The notes under the pieces were generated by a model. It did not search any database, was not told the DNA's origin, and was given only the letters and a program-made list of their open reading frames with translations. Below are positions 34,086-42,884 of a stretch of 64,000 nt of DNA, piece after piece. The first letter of the stretch is position 1. Every line of letters starts with the position of its first letter. The stretch is from Geothrix sp. 21YS21S-4 (lineage in GTDB: Bacteria > Acidobacteriota > Holophagae > Holophagales > Holophagaceae). The translations under genes were made by a program, and so were the position numbers. The DNA is taken from the NCBI RefSeq assembly GCF_030845995.1, contig NZ_CP132719.1:434001-498000 (forward strand). The letters are read 5' to 3'.

Positions 34086-36125
34086 TCAGGGTTTCCGCGG
34101 CTTGGGCTTTCCGAACCGCGGCGCGGGCTTGCCCGCCGGACGCTCCGTCGAACCTTCCCGGCGGGGACGCGCGGAACGGTCGGCGGGGCCGTGGGCGGAA
34201 CGCGGTCGCGCGTCGTCTTCGCCCGAGCGGGGGCGACTGGGGCGATCGGCCGGATTGAACGCGCGCCGGGGCCGCTCGTCGCCGTCATCGCGGCGGGGAC
34301 GGGCCGGGCGATCCGAGGGGCCCGCGGTGCGCCGGGGGCGCTCATCTCCGTCGTCGCGACGGGGACGGGCAGGGCGCTCCGTGGAGCTGAACGTGCGGCG
34401 GGGTCGCTCGTCGCCGTCATCGCGCCGAGGCCGGGCGGGACGATCCGCGGGACCCGCGGTGCGCCGGGGGCGCTCATCACCGTCGTCGCGGCGAGGACGG
34501 GCAGGGCGCTCCGTGGAGCCGAACGTGCGGCGGGGCCGCTCGTCGCCATCCTCGCGGCGGGGCCGCGCGGGGCGATCCGTGGGACCTGCGGTGCGCCGGG
34601 GGCGCTCATCCCCGTCGTCACGACGAGGGCGGGCAGGACGGTCCGTGGAACCGAACGCGCGGCGAGGACGCTCGTCGCCGTCATCGCGACGGGGCCGTGC
34701 GGGTCGATCCGAGGGGCCCGCGGTGCGGCGGGGGCGCTCATCCCCATCGTCACGACGGGGACGGGCCGGACGGTCCGTGGAGCCGAACGTGCGGCGGGGC
34801 CGTTCGTCGCCATCCTCGCGGCGGGGCCGCGCGGGGCGATCCGTGGGACCTGCGGTGCGCCGGGAGCGCTCATCACCGTCATCACGACGGGGAGGGGCAG
34901 GGCGGTCCGTGGAAGCGAACGTGCGGCGCGGGCGTTCATCGCCGTCGTCTCGCCGCGGATGGGAGGGCCGATCCGAGGCGCCGAAGGGACGGCGGGGGCG
35001 GTCCTCTCCGTCCTCGCGGCGGGGCCGTTCGCCGTCGTCGCGCCGGGGACGCTCGTCGGGGCGGTCCTCGAAGCGCTTGGCGCGGGCCACGCGCTTGAGC
35101 TTGTGGTCGCGGCTTTCGGTGGGATGGAAGATGCCCTCTTCGCCCTGGACGCCCGTGGAAGCGCGGTGGATGCGGGCCTGGTTGCGGAGGGCCTTGAGGG
35201 CGGCCTCCATATCGGCGGGCATGGGCGCGGTGACGGTGACCTGGTCCTCGGTGACGGGGTGCTTGAAGCCCAGCAGCTCGGCGTGCAGGGCCTGGCGGTC
35301 GAGGAGCGGGCTCTCCACGCCGTAGACCTGGTCGCCCAGCAGCGGGAAGCCGCGGTCGGCGAACTGGACGCGGATCTGGTTGCGGCGGCCGGTTTCCAGA
35401 CGCACTTCCACCACGGTGTGGCCCGGGAGGCGCTCCACCACGCGGTAGTGGGTGACGGCTTCCTTGGCGCCCGCGGGCATCCGCTTGCCGCCCCCGGGGC
35501 CCTTGCGGACCTTGGCCACGGACATCTTGAGCGACTTGGCGTGCTCGATCAGATGGCCCGCCAGGGTGCCGCTGTTCTCGGGCAATTCGCCCACGAGGAC
35601 GGCGCGGTACACGCGCTGGAGGCGGTGCAGCTCGAAGTGCTTCTTGAGGCCGTGGAGGGCTTCGGGGGTCTTGGCGAAGACCAGGACGCCGCTGGTGAAG
35701 CGGTCCAGGCGGTGGACGATGAACAGGTTGAAGCGCTTGAACCCGCGGCGGCGGTAGGACTCGGTGATGGCCTCCGCCAGGCTGGGCTCGCCGCCCTGTT
35801 CCGCCGGCACCGTGAGCAGCCCCGCGGGCTTGAACACGAACAGCAGGTGATTGTCCTCCCACAGCGCCTCGTAGGGCCCCGCAGTCAGCTTCTTGGCGGG
35901 AGGCAGCACGTCGTAGACGAGCTCGGGGTCGAACGCGACCTTCACGGCGTCGCCCGCCTTCAGCCGGAGGCCGTGCTTGTCGGCGATCTCGCCGTTCACC
36001 GTCACGCAGCGGCCGTCGATGAAGCCCTTGGCCTGCCGGTGGCTGATGACCATCACCTTGTGCAGTTCCGAAGCCAGGGCCGCGCCCTCGTGCTCCGCCT
36101 GCCATTCCCGTTCGATGCGTGCCAT
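34086..36125 (-). CDS. RluA-family 23S rRNA pseudouridine synthase with long repetitive charged tail
   Basis: A 679-residue protein. The first 330 residues are a standard enzyme: S4 RNA-binding domain (about 15-70, SHRQAKGFIDGRCVTVNG), then the RluA catalytic domain with HRLDRFTSGVLVF (catalytic D141), YRAVLVGE and TGRRNQIRVQF. The second half (about 345-679) is a low-complexity tail of some 12 copies of a 22-residue unit based on DRPARPRRDDGDERPRR, ending in a short K/P-rich segment. The tail is intrinsically disordered, with strongly alternating plus and minus charge. The ATG 36125 has GGAGGG seven bases upstream. Substrate uridines cannot be assigned. Plain RluA proteins are about 220-330 residues. 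Confidence 0.9.
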   Translation of the reverse strand: MARIEREWQAEHEGAALASELHKVMVISHRQAKGFIDGRCVTVNGEIADKHGLRLKAGDAVKVAFDPELVYDVLPPAKKLTAGPYEALWEDNHLLFVFKPAGLLTVPAEQGGEPSLAEAITESYRRRGFKRFNLFIVHRLDRFTSGVLVFAKTPEALHGLKKHFELHRLQRVYRAVLVGELPENSGTLAGHLIEHAKSLKMSVAKVRKGPGGGKRMPAGAKEAVTHYRVVERLPGHTVVEVRLETGRRNQIRVQFADRGFPLLGDQVYGVESPLLDRQALHAELLGFKHPVTEDQVTVTAPMPADMEAALKALRNQARIHRASTGVQGEEGIFHPTESRDHKLKRVARAKRFEDRPDERPRRDDGERPRREDGEDRPRRPFGASDRPSHPRRDDGDERPRRTFASTDRPAPPRRDDGDERSRRTAGPTDRPARPRREDGDERPRRTFGSTDRPARPRRDDGDERPRRTAGPSDRPARPRRDDGDERPRRAFGSTDRPARPRRDDGDERPRRTAGPTDRPARPRREDGDERPRRTFGSTERPARPRRDDGDERPRRTAGPADRPARPRRDDGDERPRRTFSSTERPARPRRDDGDERPRRTAGPSDRPARPRRDDGDERPRRAFNPADRPSRPRSGEDDARPRSAHGPADRSARPRREGSTERPAGKPAPRFGKPKPRKP
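34187..34977. repeat. 66-bp coding tandem repeat (12 units) with 132-bp higher-order period
   Basis: Eleven well-conserved and one degenerate 66-bp unit lie inside the pseudouridine synthase gene. The four residues closing each unit alternate between TFGS/AFGS and TAGP types, so pairs of units form a 132-bp super-repeat. Third-position differences between units show that the array is not a very recent expansion. The region has open frames on all strands, but only the minus-strand frame is joined to a known domain. Confidence 0.9.
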
Positions 36126-36211
36126 GGCGCCGCCCTCCGTCATCGCCCCGCGTCCTTGCAAACGCCAAGCGGACATCCAGAAGATCACGGAAAAGAGTGG
36201 GCTCCTAACGA

Positions 36212-36238
36212 AAAGGGAGCGGCTGGGCCGCCCCCTTT
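36212..36238 (-). terminator. Hairpin terminator after the M16 peptidase gene
   Basis: A 12-bp stem AAAGGGAGCGGC/GCCGCCCCCTTT with one mismatch and a 3-base loop sits 21 bases after the peptidase stop on the minus strand, followed by CTCCCTTTTC. It is a probable Rho-independent terminator with a short T-run. Confidence 0.6.
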
Positions 36239-36258
36239 CCACTGGGACTGGAAAAAAG

Positions 36259-39048
36259 CTACCGCTTCTCCCCCTTCGCGAAGTCGCCGGCCTTCACCAC
36301 GACGAAGGCTTCCGGCCGCAGATACTTCCGCAGCGCGGCGTTGACCTCGTCCAGCTTGAGGGCCTTCACCTTGGCTTCCAGCTGGGCCTGGAAGAGGACC
36401 GGGCGGCCCAGATGGAGGCTGTCCGACAGCCACGCGGCGATCTCGCGATCCTCCTGGCGCTGGGCTTCTTCGCCCTGGAGCCAGGTCGTGCGGGCGAAAT
36501 CCAGTTCCTCTTGCGTGAGGCCGTCCTTCAGGGCCCTCTGGATCTCCTCCTGGAAGGCGGCTTCGAGCTTCGCGCCGTTCTGGGGGGCATGGATGGCGTA
36601 GGCCTGCCAGGAGGCGACGGGATCCTGGCTGCTCACGTTCACGAAGGAGCCGGCGCCGTAGCTGAAGCCCTCCTTCTGGCGGAGGCGGTCGGCGATGCGG
36701 TTCTTCAGGGCGCCGCCGCCGAGGATCTGGTTGGCCATCAGGAAGGCTGGGTAGTCGGCGTCGGTGTCCTGCATGGCCCAGCGCTCCGCGGCCAGGAAGA
36801 TGGCCATCTGCTTGTCGGGCGTCTCCAGCACCTTCACCTGGCCCGTCACGTCCTTCAGGCGGGCGGGAATGCGCTCGTAGGCCGAGGCGGATTTCCAGGT
36901 TCCGAAGAGGTCCGTGACCAGGCCCTGGATCTCCCGGGCGTCGAAGTCGCCGGAGGCGGCGAAGGTCCCGCAATCGGCGCCGTAGAAGGCGGCGTGGAAG
37001 GCCTTGAGATCCTCGGCCTTGGCGGCCTTCAGGTCCTGGAGCCGCGTCTCGAAGGGGCGGTAGGCGGAGGGATGCCCCGCCGGATAGGGATCGAAGGTGC
37101 GGCCCATGAAGTCCATGGCCTGGGCCTGGGGCTCCTGGCGCTGGGCCTCGATGCCCGTGGTCTGCTGCTTCACGAGGGTGTCGAGCTCCGCGGGGGGGAA
37201 GGCGGGCTCGCGCAGCACCTCGGCCGCCAGCTTCAGCGCTTCGGTGAGGTTCTCCCGCGGGACGGTGAGGCGCACCGCGGCGGACGTGGCGCCGCCCGTG
37301 AGGGCGACTTCGGCCTTCATCCTGTCGAAGGCGTCGGCCAGTTCCTGGCGGGAGTGCTTGAGGGTGCCGCGCAGCAGCATGTCGGCGGTGAGGCTGGGAA
37401 CGGCGGCCTTGTTCCTCAGGGTGGCTTCCTGCCCGAAGTGGAGGGTGAACTGGACCGCGGCCATCCCGCCCTTGGTCTTCTTGGACAGGAGGGCGCCCTT
37501 CAGGCCATTGGGCGCGGTGAAGCGGACGGCCCGCTGGTCCACGTTGGCCGGGCTGGCGTCGAAGGCTTCGCCCTGGGCGACGGCCTTGCGGCCGGTGTAG
37601 CTCTTCACTTCGGCGGCAATATCGGGCACCGCCGGCACGTCGGTGCGATCCGGCTTGTCCGTGGGGACGTACTGGCCCAGGGTGCGGTTGCTGGGCTTGA
37701 AGTAGGCCAGCGCCGCGGCCTGGACCTGCTCCAGGGTGGCGGCCTCGGTGCGGTCCCGATCCAGGAACCACTGGCGCCAGTCGCCGGTGGCCATGGCTTC
37801 GCTCAGGCCGATCGCCATCGTCTTGGTGTCGGCCGTGGCCTGGTCGACGTTCTTCCGCGCCTGGGCCTTGGCCCGATCCAGTTCGGCCTGGGTGAGCGGC
37901 TTGTCCTTCAGGCCTTCCACTTCGCGCAGGAGCGCTTCCTTGGCCTTCTCCGGATCGCCGTCTTTGGGCAGGACCACCCCGAACATCTGAAGGCCCGGCT
38001 CGTAGGTGCTGAAGGACAGCGGGAACACTTGGGCCGCCAGCTTGGCTTCCACCAGGGCCTTGTACAGCCGGCCGCTGGGCGCGTCGGACAGGATGGCGGC
38101 GGCGAGGTCCGTGGCGCTGCGGTCAGGATGGGCGCCGGGCGCCACGTGGTAGCCCGCCACCAGGAGCGGCGTGCCGCCCACGCGGCGGATGGTGACCAGG
38201 CGCTCGCCGTCCTGGACGGGCTCCACGGTGTAGGTGGGCTCCAGCGTTCGGGCCGGAGCCTGGAGTTTCCCGAAGGCGGCCTGGAGGTAGGCCAGGGTCT
38301 GGGGCTCGTCGAACTTCCCGGCGACAAGCAGGATCGCGTTGTCCGGCTGGTAGTACTTCCGGTAGAAGGCCCGGAGGTGGTCCACGTTCACGTGCTCGAT
38401 GTCGCTGCGGGCGCCGATGGCGGGCTTCCCGTAGTTGTGCCAGTCGAAGGCGGCCGACATCACCCGCAGGATCGTCGTGCGAAAGGGGCTGTTCTCGCCC
38501 GCCTCGAACTCGTTGCGCACCACGGTCATCTCGCCGCTCTTCCCGTCCTTGCCCCACAGGGTCTCGGCCGTGAAGGCGCTGTTCTGCATCCGGTCGGCTT
38601 CGAGGTCGAGGGCCTTCTTCAGGTTCGCCTCGGAGGCGGGAAAGGAGACGTAGTAGTTGGTGCGGTCGAAGTTGGTGGTGCCGTTGGCGTCGCCGCCCAG
38701 CTCGTTGAGGATCTTCCAGGTGTCGGGCCGGTCCTTCGTCCCCTTGAACAGCATGTGCTCCAGCAGGTGGGCCATGCCCGTTTCGCCGTAGTGTTCGTGG
38801 CGGCTGCCCACCAGGTAGGTGATGTTGGTGGTGACGGTGGGCTTGCTGGCGTCGGGGAACAGCAGGACCCGCAGGCCGTTGGCCAGCCGGTATTCGGTGA
38901 TGCCCTCCACGGACGCCACTTTGACGGGGGCCGCCGGCGCGGTGGGCGCGGCCGCCTTGCGCCGGGGTGCCTTGGGGGCCTCCCCCGCCACCAGCGCGAG
39001 GGCCAGGACCCCGCTCAGGGGAAGGACGAGTCGACGGGAGAAGGGCAT
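36259..39048 (-). CDS. Secreted M16 (pitrilysin/insulinase family) metallopeptidase, two-domain
   Basis: A 929-residue exported protein. The signal peptide spans about residues 1-22 (RRLVLPLSGVLALALVAG), followed by an Ala/Pro-rich linker. Peptidase_M16 repeat 1 has the inverted zinc motif HLLEH (H94, E97, H98) in GMAHLLEHMLFKGT and a downstream glutamate in LDLEADRM. A second, non-catalytic M16 repeat follows from about residue 510 (VDQRAVRFTAPNGL). The two halves clamp peptides in a chamber. The bacterial periplasmic homologues degrade signal or transit-like peptides. It is preceded at 39118-39132 by a TTAAC direct repeat shared with the M4 peptidase gene. Confidence 0.92.
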   Translation of the reverse strand: MPFSRRLVLPLSGVLALALVAGEAPKAPRRKAAAPTAPAAPVKVASVEGITEYRLANGLRVLLFPDASKPTVTTNITYLVGSRHEHYGETGMAHLLEHMLFKGTKDRPDTWKILNELGGDANGTTNFDRTNYYVSFPASEANLKKALDLEADRMQNSAFTAETLWGKDGKSGEMTVVRNEFEAGENSPFRTTILRVMSAAFDWHNYGKPAIGARSDIEHVNVDHLRAFYRKYYQPDNAILLVAGKFDEPQTLAYLQAAFGKLQAPARTLEPTYTVEPVQDGERLVTIRRVGGTPLLVAGYHVAPGAHPDRSATDLAAAILSDAPSGRLYKALVEAKLAAQVFPLSFSTYEPGLQMFGVVLPKDGDPEKAKEALLREVEGLKDKPLTQAELDRAKAQARKNVDQATADTKTMAIGLSEAMATGDWRQWFLDRDRTEAATLEQVQAAALAYFKPSNRTLGQYVPTDKPDRTDVPAVPDIAAEVKSYTGRKAVAQGEAFDASPANVDQRAVRFTAPNGLKGALLSKKTKGGMAAVQFTLHFGQEATLRNKAAVPSLTADMLLRGTLKHSRQELADAFDRMKAEVALTGGATSAAVRLTVPRENLTEALKLAAEVLREPAFPPAELDTLVKQQTTGIEAQRQEPQAQAMDFMGRTFDPYPAGHPSAYRPFETRLQDLKAAKAEDLKAFHAAFYGADCGTFAASGDFDAREIQGLVTDLFGTWKSASAYERIPARLKDVTGQVKVLETPDKQMAIFLAAERWAMQDTDADYPAFLMANQILGGGALKNRIADRLRQKEGFSYGAGSFVNVSSQDPVASWQAYAIHAPQNGAKLEAAFQEEIQRALKDGLTQEELDFARTTWLQGEEAQRQEDREIAAWLSDSLHLGRPVLFQAQLEAKVKALKLDEVNAALRKYLRPEAFVVVKAGDFAKGEKR

Positions 39049-39117
39049 GGCGCCTCCTGGCTGGAAAAGACTTCGAAACGAGAGGCCTCAGCTTACGAGA
39101 CCTTTTTCCAACGGAGG

Positions 39118-39132
39118 GTTAAGAATTGTTAA
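39118..39132 (-). promoter_or_regulatory. Putative OmpR/PhoB-type direct repeat, site A (upstream of M16 peptidase)
   Basis: On the minus strand TTAAC-AATTC-TTAAC, two TTAAC blocks 10 bases apart, lies 70 bases upstream of the M16 start and overlaps the stop of the glycosylase-like gene. The same 15-mer with one change occurs upstream of the M4 peptidase (60976-60990). Confidence 0.45.
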
Positions 39133-39734
39133 GGCTGGGCGAGCAGTGCTTCGAGCTGCGCCTGCCAGGCCGCGCGGAGATCCTCCATCCGGTGCCCCCG
39201 GCCCCGGTCGCTGGCGCTGAACAGCAGCCCGAGCGGGCTGGGATGGGGCAGGCGGTGCAGGTCCATGGGCGGGGCCTCTGGCAGGCGGGTGAGCACCCAT
39301 TCCGCCCGCTTCCCCAGGGCGATGACCCTGAGCGGAGACGTCCGGCCCTTGGAGGCCCGGGCCAGTTCCGCCGTCAGCCGCGCCACGTTTTCCGGCGCCA
39401 GCAGGTCGCGGTTGGAGGGGGCGTGGAAGTGTTCGCCGTCCTTGGTGGGGCAGGCCGGGAACGCGTTGCTGAGGGCGGTTCCTTTGAGGCGCGGCGCCAG
39501 CTCCAGGCGCTTGAACCGCGCGCCGTTCCATTCCTCCCAGGCGGCTTCGGGGACTTCGGCTCGGCCCGTGGCGGCGAGGGCGCGGTAGACGGGAAGCCCG
39601 GCGGCGTCGCCCCAGAAGGGGATGCCCGACTGGTCGGCGCCCCGGGGGCCGGGGGCTTCCCCGAAGAGCATCACGGAGACGGCCCCCGACCGGGGAAACA
39701 GGGGCGCCACGGCCTGGCCGAGGATGCGGGCCAT
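39129..39734 (-). CDS. Uracil-DNA glycosylase superfamily protein
   Basis: A 201-residue protein with UDG-superfamily motifs: MLFGEAPGPRGADQSGIPFWGD (motif 1, where the carboxylate and Phe that stack the base would lie) and LPHPSPLG (motif 2, the HPS loop). The region between holds KGTALSNAFPACP, resembling the family-4/5 mid-section, but without a clear four-cysteine iron-sulfur signature. It may remove uracil or other damaged bases; family placement beyond the superfamily is uncertain. The ATG 39734 overlaps nothing and stops two bases before the isochorismatase-fold gene's stop, so the pair is likely co-transcribed. Confidence 0.75.
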   Translation of the reverse strand: MARILGQAVAPLFPRSGAVSVMLFGEAPGPRGADQSGIPFWGDAAGLPVYRALAATGRAEVPEAAWEEWNGARFKRLELAPRLKGTALSNAFPACPTKDGEHFHAPSNRDLLAPENVARLTAELARASKGRTSPLRVIALGKRAEWVLTRLPEAPPMDLHRLPHPSPLGLLFSASDRGRGHRMEDLRAAWQAQLEALLAQP

Positions 39735-39736
39735 GG

Positions 39737-40330
39737 TCACTCCCGGGGCTGGCCTTCCTTCATCAGCGCCGAGACGGCCTTGAACTGGGGATGGTTCTTG
39801 TCCCGGGCCCACTCGAAGGCCACGGACTCGTGGTTGGTGAGGGTGGCGCCGGCCGCGGCCATCCGGTCGAGGGCGTGCCTGCGGTAGTCCTCCCCGCGCC
39901 CGCTGATCGCGTCCCAGCAGAGGTGAACCTCGTGCCCGGAGGCGAGCAGTTCCAGCACCGTTTGCATCACGCAGACGTGGGCCTCGATGCCGGCGATCAC
40001 GACCTGGCGCTTCGCCGGGGGAAGCCCGGGCCGCGCCTGCTGGAGCAGCCCCTCGAAGTCCGCGTCCCCGCAGCAGCCGAAGGCCGTCTTCTCCAGGAAG
40101 AACGTGGGCGTCGACAGGGCGTCGAAAGCCGCGCGGAAGCCCGCTTCCGTGGGGCCGATGCCCTTGGGGTACTGCTCCGTGAGGATCACCGGCACGGAAA
40201 ACAGGTCGGCCAGTTTCAGGAGGCGCCGGGCGCTCTCCAGGGTGCTGGCGGGACGGTGGACCATCCCGACCAGTTTTCCCTGGAAATCGATGGCGACCAG
40301 GATGCTGCGGGAGGCGTCGAGAAGGGCCAT
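39737..40330 (-). CDS. Isochorismatase-fold cysteine hydrolase
   Basis: A 197-residue alpha/beta hydrolase with the cysteine hydrolase triad: Asp in LVAIDFQGKL, Lys in FFLEKTAFGC and Cys in GIEAHVCVMQT. The substrate-binding PGLPPAKRQVVIAG strand precedes the nucleophile. Members cleave isochorismate, nicotinamide or other amides. The short form with EKTAFGC and HVCV resembles the YcaC/ISOC-type hydrolases of unknown substrate. It has GGAGCC upstream of ATG 40330 and is followed immediately by the glycosylase-like gene. Confidence 0.88.
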   Translation of the reverse strand: MALLDASRSILVAIDFQGKLVGMVHRPASTLESARRLLKLADLFSVPVILTEQYPKGIGPTEAGFRAAFDALSTPTFFLEKTAFGCCGDADFEGLLQQARPGLPPAKRQVVIAGIEAHVCVMQTVLELLASGHEVHLCWDAISGRGEDYRRHALDRMAAAGATLTNHESVAFEWARDKNHPQFKAVSALMKEGQPRE

Positions 40331-40377
40331 GGGGGCTCCTGAAAGCGGGAATCCAGCCTAGCTCCGGCGAGGGGGCC

Positions 40378-42426
40378 CTACCAGACCCGCACGCGGTCGG
40401 CGGGGGCGAGGTAGAGCTTCTGGCCCGGCTTCACGAGGAAGGCGGCGTACCAGGCATCCAGGTTGCGGGACGTGGCGGGGCGGAGCGCCGCCGGGGTATG
40501 GCCGTCCGTCAGGATCTGCTGCCGCAGCAGCGGCTCCCGGGTCTTCTCCCGCCAGCTCTGGGCGTAGCTGAGGAAGAACTGCTGGTCGCCCGTGAGCCCC
40601 TGGACCGCGGGCGCCTCCTTCCCGCCCAGGGACAGGCGGTAGGCGTCGTAGGCGGCGGCGAGGCCCGCGATGTCGGCGATGTTCTCGCCCAGGGTCTGCC
40701 GCCCGTTGACGTGCAGGCCCGGCAGGGGCTCGTAGGCGTCGAACTGCTTCGCCAGCCGGTCGGCGGAGGCCTGGAAATGCTTGAGGTCCTCGGGCGTCCA
40801 CCAGTTGTTCAGCTTCCCGGTCGCGTCGAACAGCGATCCGGAATCGTCGAAGCTGTGGCTGATCTCGTGGCCGATCACCGCGCCCATGGCGCCGTAGTCC
40901 ATCACCATGGGCCGCCGGGAATCGAAATAGGGAGGCTGGAGGATGGCCGCCGGGAAGTTGAGGGCGTTCATCACCGGCAAGTTCACGGCGTTCACGGTTT
41001 GGGGCGTCATCACCCATTCGCCCCGGTCGATGGGCCGGCCCAGCTTGGCGACGTTGCGGGCGTACTCGAAGCGCTCGGCCCGCTCGGCGTTCCCGAAGGC
41101 ATCGCCCGGCGCGATCCGCAGTCCGCCGTAGTCCTGCCAGCGGTCGGGGTAGCCGACGCCCACCTTGAGGGCGGTCAGCTTGGCGAGGGCCTTGGCCTTG
41201 GTGGCGGGCGACATCCAGTCCAGGGCCTCGATGCGGGCCTGGAAGGCCGCGATCAGGTTGGCCACCATCTTCTGCGCCCGGGCCTTCTCCTGGGCCGGGA
41301 AGTGCTTGGCGGCGTACGCCTTCCCCACGGCTTCACCCAGGGCTTCATTGGTGAAGGCCACTCCGCGGACCCACCGCTCCCGGGGCTGGGAGGCGCCGCT
41401 CAGGACCTTCCCGTAGAACGCGAAGGAGCGGTCGGCCACCGTCTTGGGCAGGACCCGCGCCCGGTGCTGGAGGGCGTGGAAGGTCAGGTAGTCCTTCCAG
41501 ACGTCCAAAGGCACTTCCGCCGCCAGGGCGGACAGCCCCACAAAGGCGGCGGGCTGCCAGACCACGAAGGTCTCGGCCCGCTCCAGTCCCGCGGCGGCGA
41601 AGTAGGCCTCCCAGTCCAGGCCCGGCGCCTTCGCGGCGAAATCCCTGCGGGCCCAGTGGTTGTTGCCCTTCTGCACGTCGCCGGATTCCTCCCGGCCGAG
41701 GTGGACGCGGGCCATGCGGGTCTCCAGGTCCACCACCGCAGCGGCCCGGGCCGGGGCCCCGGCGACGCCCGCCAGCGCCAGCATGTCCGTGACGTGGGCG
41801 AGGTACTGGGCCCGGATGGCCGCCATGCCTTCGGAGGGATCCAGGTAGTAGGTCCGCTCGGGCATCCCCAGGCCGCCCTGGAGGAGGAAGGGGGCGTAGC
41901 GGGACGGATCGTCCAGATCCTGGGCCACCCACAGCCCAAAGATGTTGTCCGTGTAGTAGTTGGTCGCGTTCAGGATGTCCACGTCGGCCCGGAGCGTCGC
42001 GCCCAGGTAGCGGGCCAGGTCCCTGCGATCGTGGATCGCGGCGATGGTTCGGAACCCGGGCTGGATGGGAGCGAGGCCCTTGGCTTCGATCCCTTTCTCG
42101 TCCATGAAGCTCGCGTAGCAGTCGCCGATCTTGCGCAACTCGGAGCCCGCGGGGGCTTTGGATTTCGCTGCGGCCTGGATCAGGGCGGCCACGCGCCGGT
42201 CGGTCCGGTCCGCCACCTCGTGTCCCACCCCGAAGGAGCCGCGGTCCTCGGGAATGGCGGTCCGCTTCATCCAGCCGCCGTTGGCGTAGGCGTAGAAATC
42301 GTCCCCGGGCGCCGTCGCGCGGTCCATGCCCGCCAGATCGAGCCCTTTGGCGGGTGCCGAGGGGGGTGGAGCGGCCAGGGCGACGGCCGCCAGACAAAAG
42401 ACCAAGGGGGAGAAAGAGCGGCGCAT
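40378..42426 (-). CDS. Secreted M13 (neprilysin/PepO family) metallopeptidase
   Basis: A 682-residue exported zinc peptidase. A signal peptide (SFSPLVFCLAAVALA) is followed by the M13 N-terminal domain starting DRATAPGDDFYAYANGGWMK. The catalytic domain has VNAVNLPVMNALNFPAAIL, zinc motif GHEISHSFDD (H520, E521, H524), and GENIADIAG, which supplies the third ligand. The C-terminal end carries the usual LAPADRVRVW. It trims short peptides in the periplasm or outside the cell. A single leftward gene; the 200-base gap to the right holds the divergent promoter of a small protein gene. Confidence 0.93.
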   Translation of the reverse strand: MRRSFSPLVFCLAAVALAAPPPSAPAKGLDLAGMDRATAPGDDFYAYANGGWMKRTAIPEDRGSFGVGHEVADRTDRRVAALIQAAAKSKAPAGSELRKIGDCYASFMDEKGIEAKGLAPIQPGFRTIAAIHDRRDLARYLGATLRADVDILNATNYYTDNIFGLWVAQDLDDPSRYAPFLLQGGLGMPERTYYLDPSEGMAAIRAQYLAHVTDMLALAGVAGAPARAAAVVDLETRMARVHLGREESGDVQKGNNHWARRDFAAKAPGLDWEAYFAAAGLERAETFVVWQPAAFVGLSALAAEVPLDVWKDYLTFHALQHRARVLPKTVADRSFAFYGKVLSGASQPRERWVRGVAFTNEALGEAVGKAYAAKHFPAQEKARAQKMVANLIAAFQARIEALDWMSPATKAKALAKLTALKVGVGYPDRWQDYGGLRIAPGDAFGNAERAERFEYARNVAKLGRPIDRGEWVMTPQTVNAVNLPVMNALNFPAAILQPPYFDSRRPMVMDYGAMGAVIGHEISHSFDDSGSLFDATGKLNNWWTPEDLKHFQASADRLAKQFDAYEPLPGLHVNGRQTLGENIADIAGLAAAYDAYRLSLGGKEAPAVQGLTGDQQFFLSYAQSWREKTREPLLRQQILTDGHTPAALRPATSRNLDAWYAAFLVKPGQKLYLAPADRVRVW

Positions 42427-42577
42427 AGAGGACCTCGAAGGGCGGCGAGCGCGGAGCGGCAACAGGCAAAGGCCCGGCCCTTCCAGAGGTTAGGCGCCAC
42501 CGGTTGGCCCCGGAAGACCGCCCGCAGTCTTCCCGGCGGGACGAAGCAAGTGGGCGGAAATTTCCGTGCCGTTTCTT

Positions 42578-42607
42578 TTGACAAACCATCTGTGGCATCC
42601 CGATATG
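42578..42607 (+). promoter_or_regulatory. Promoter of the small orphan gene
   Basis: A perfect -35 TTGACA (42578-42583) is followed after 18 bp by a weak -10 GATATG (42602-42607). The start would be about 30 bases before ATG 42644, which has AGGAGA upstream. The -35 is among the best matches to consensus in the window. Confidence 0.5.
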
Positions 42608-42643
42608 GGCGGCCTATGTTTAGACTCCACAGGAGAAAGAGCA

Positions 42644-42874
42644 ATGATTGGCGACCTTAAGGACGAGCGTAGGCGTGGGTTGACGCCGGCGAAAGCGGAG
42701 AGCCGCGGCGCGCTCTGGTCCCTTCCGAGTGGTTACCGCCTTCCCAACCTCGTGGACGCGGCGCCTCTTCTGATCGGCGATCCCTCCCATCCGGTGCGCC
42801 TGCGCGCCGCGGACCTCGACGATCCCGAGGGCTATCGCCTGCGGTTGGCGGCTTGGCTGCTGGAGCAGGGCTAG
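42644..42874 (+). CDS. Small hypothetical protein (76 residues)
   Basis: A small soluble protein I do not recognise. It is Arg- and Leu-rich: MIGDLKDERRRGLTPAKAES opens it, LPSGYRLPNLVDAAPLLIG and VRLRAADLDDPEGYRLRLAAWLLEQG follow. There is no signal or membrane helix. Coding support comes from ACAGGAGA before the ATG, the good -35 upstream, and GC-rich third positions. It is convergent with the SDR gene, 10 bases apart. It could be a small regulator or adaptor; nothing in the sequence says which. Confidence 0.55.
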   Translation: MIGDLKDERRRGLTPAKAESRGALWSLPSGYRLPNLVDAAPLLIGDPSHPVRLRAADLDDPEGYRLRLAAWLLEQG

Positions 42875-42884
42875 AGCGAGCGGC

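Noticed and set aside
34102-35325. Plus-strand Arg/Ser/Gly-repeat frame (RAGRS-type)
   Set aside because: It is the complement of the pseudouridine synthase repeat tail; only the minus frame connects to a catalytic domain.
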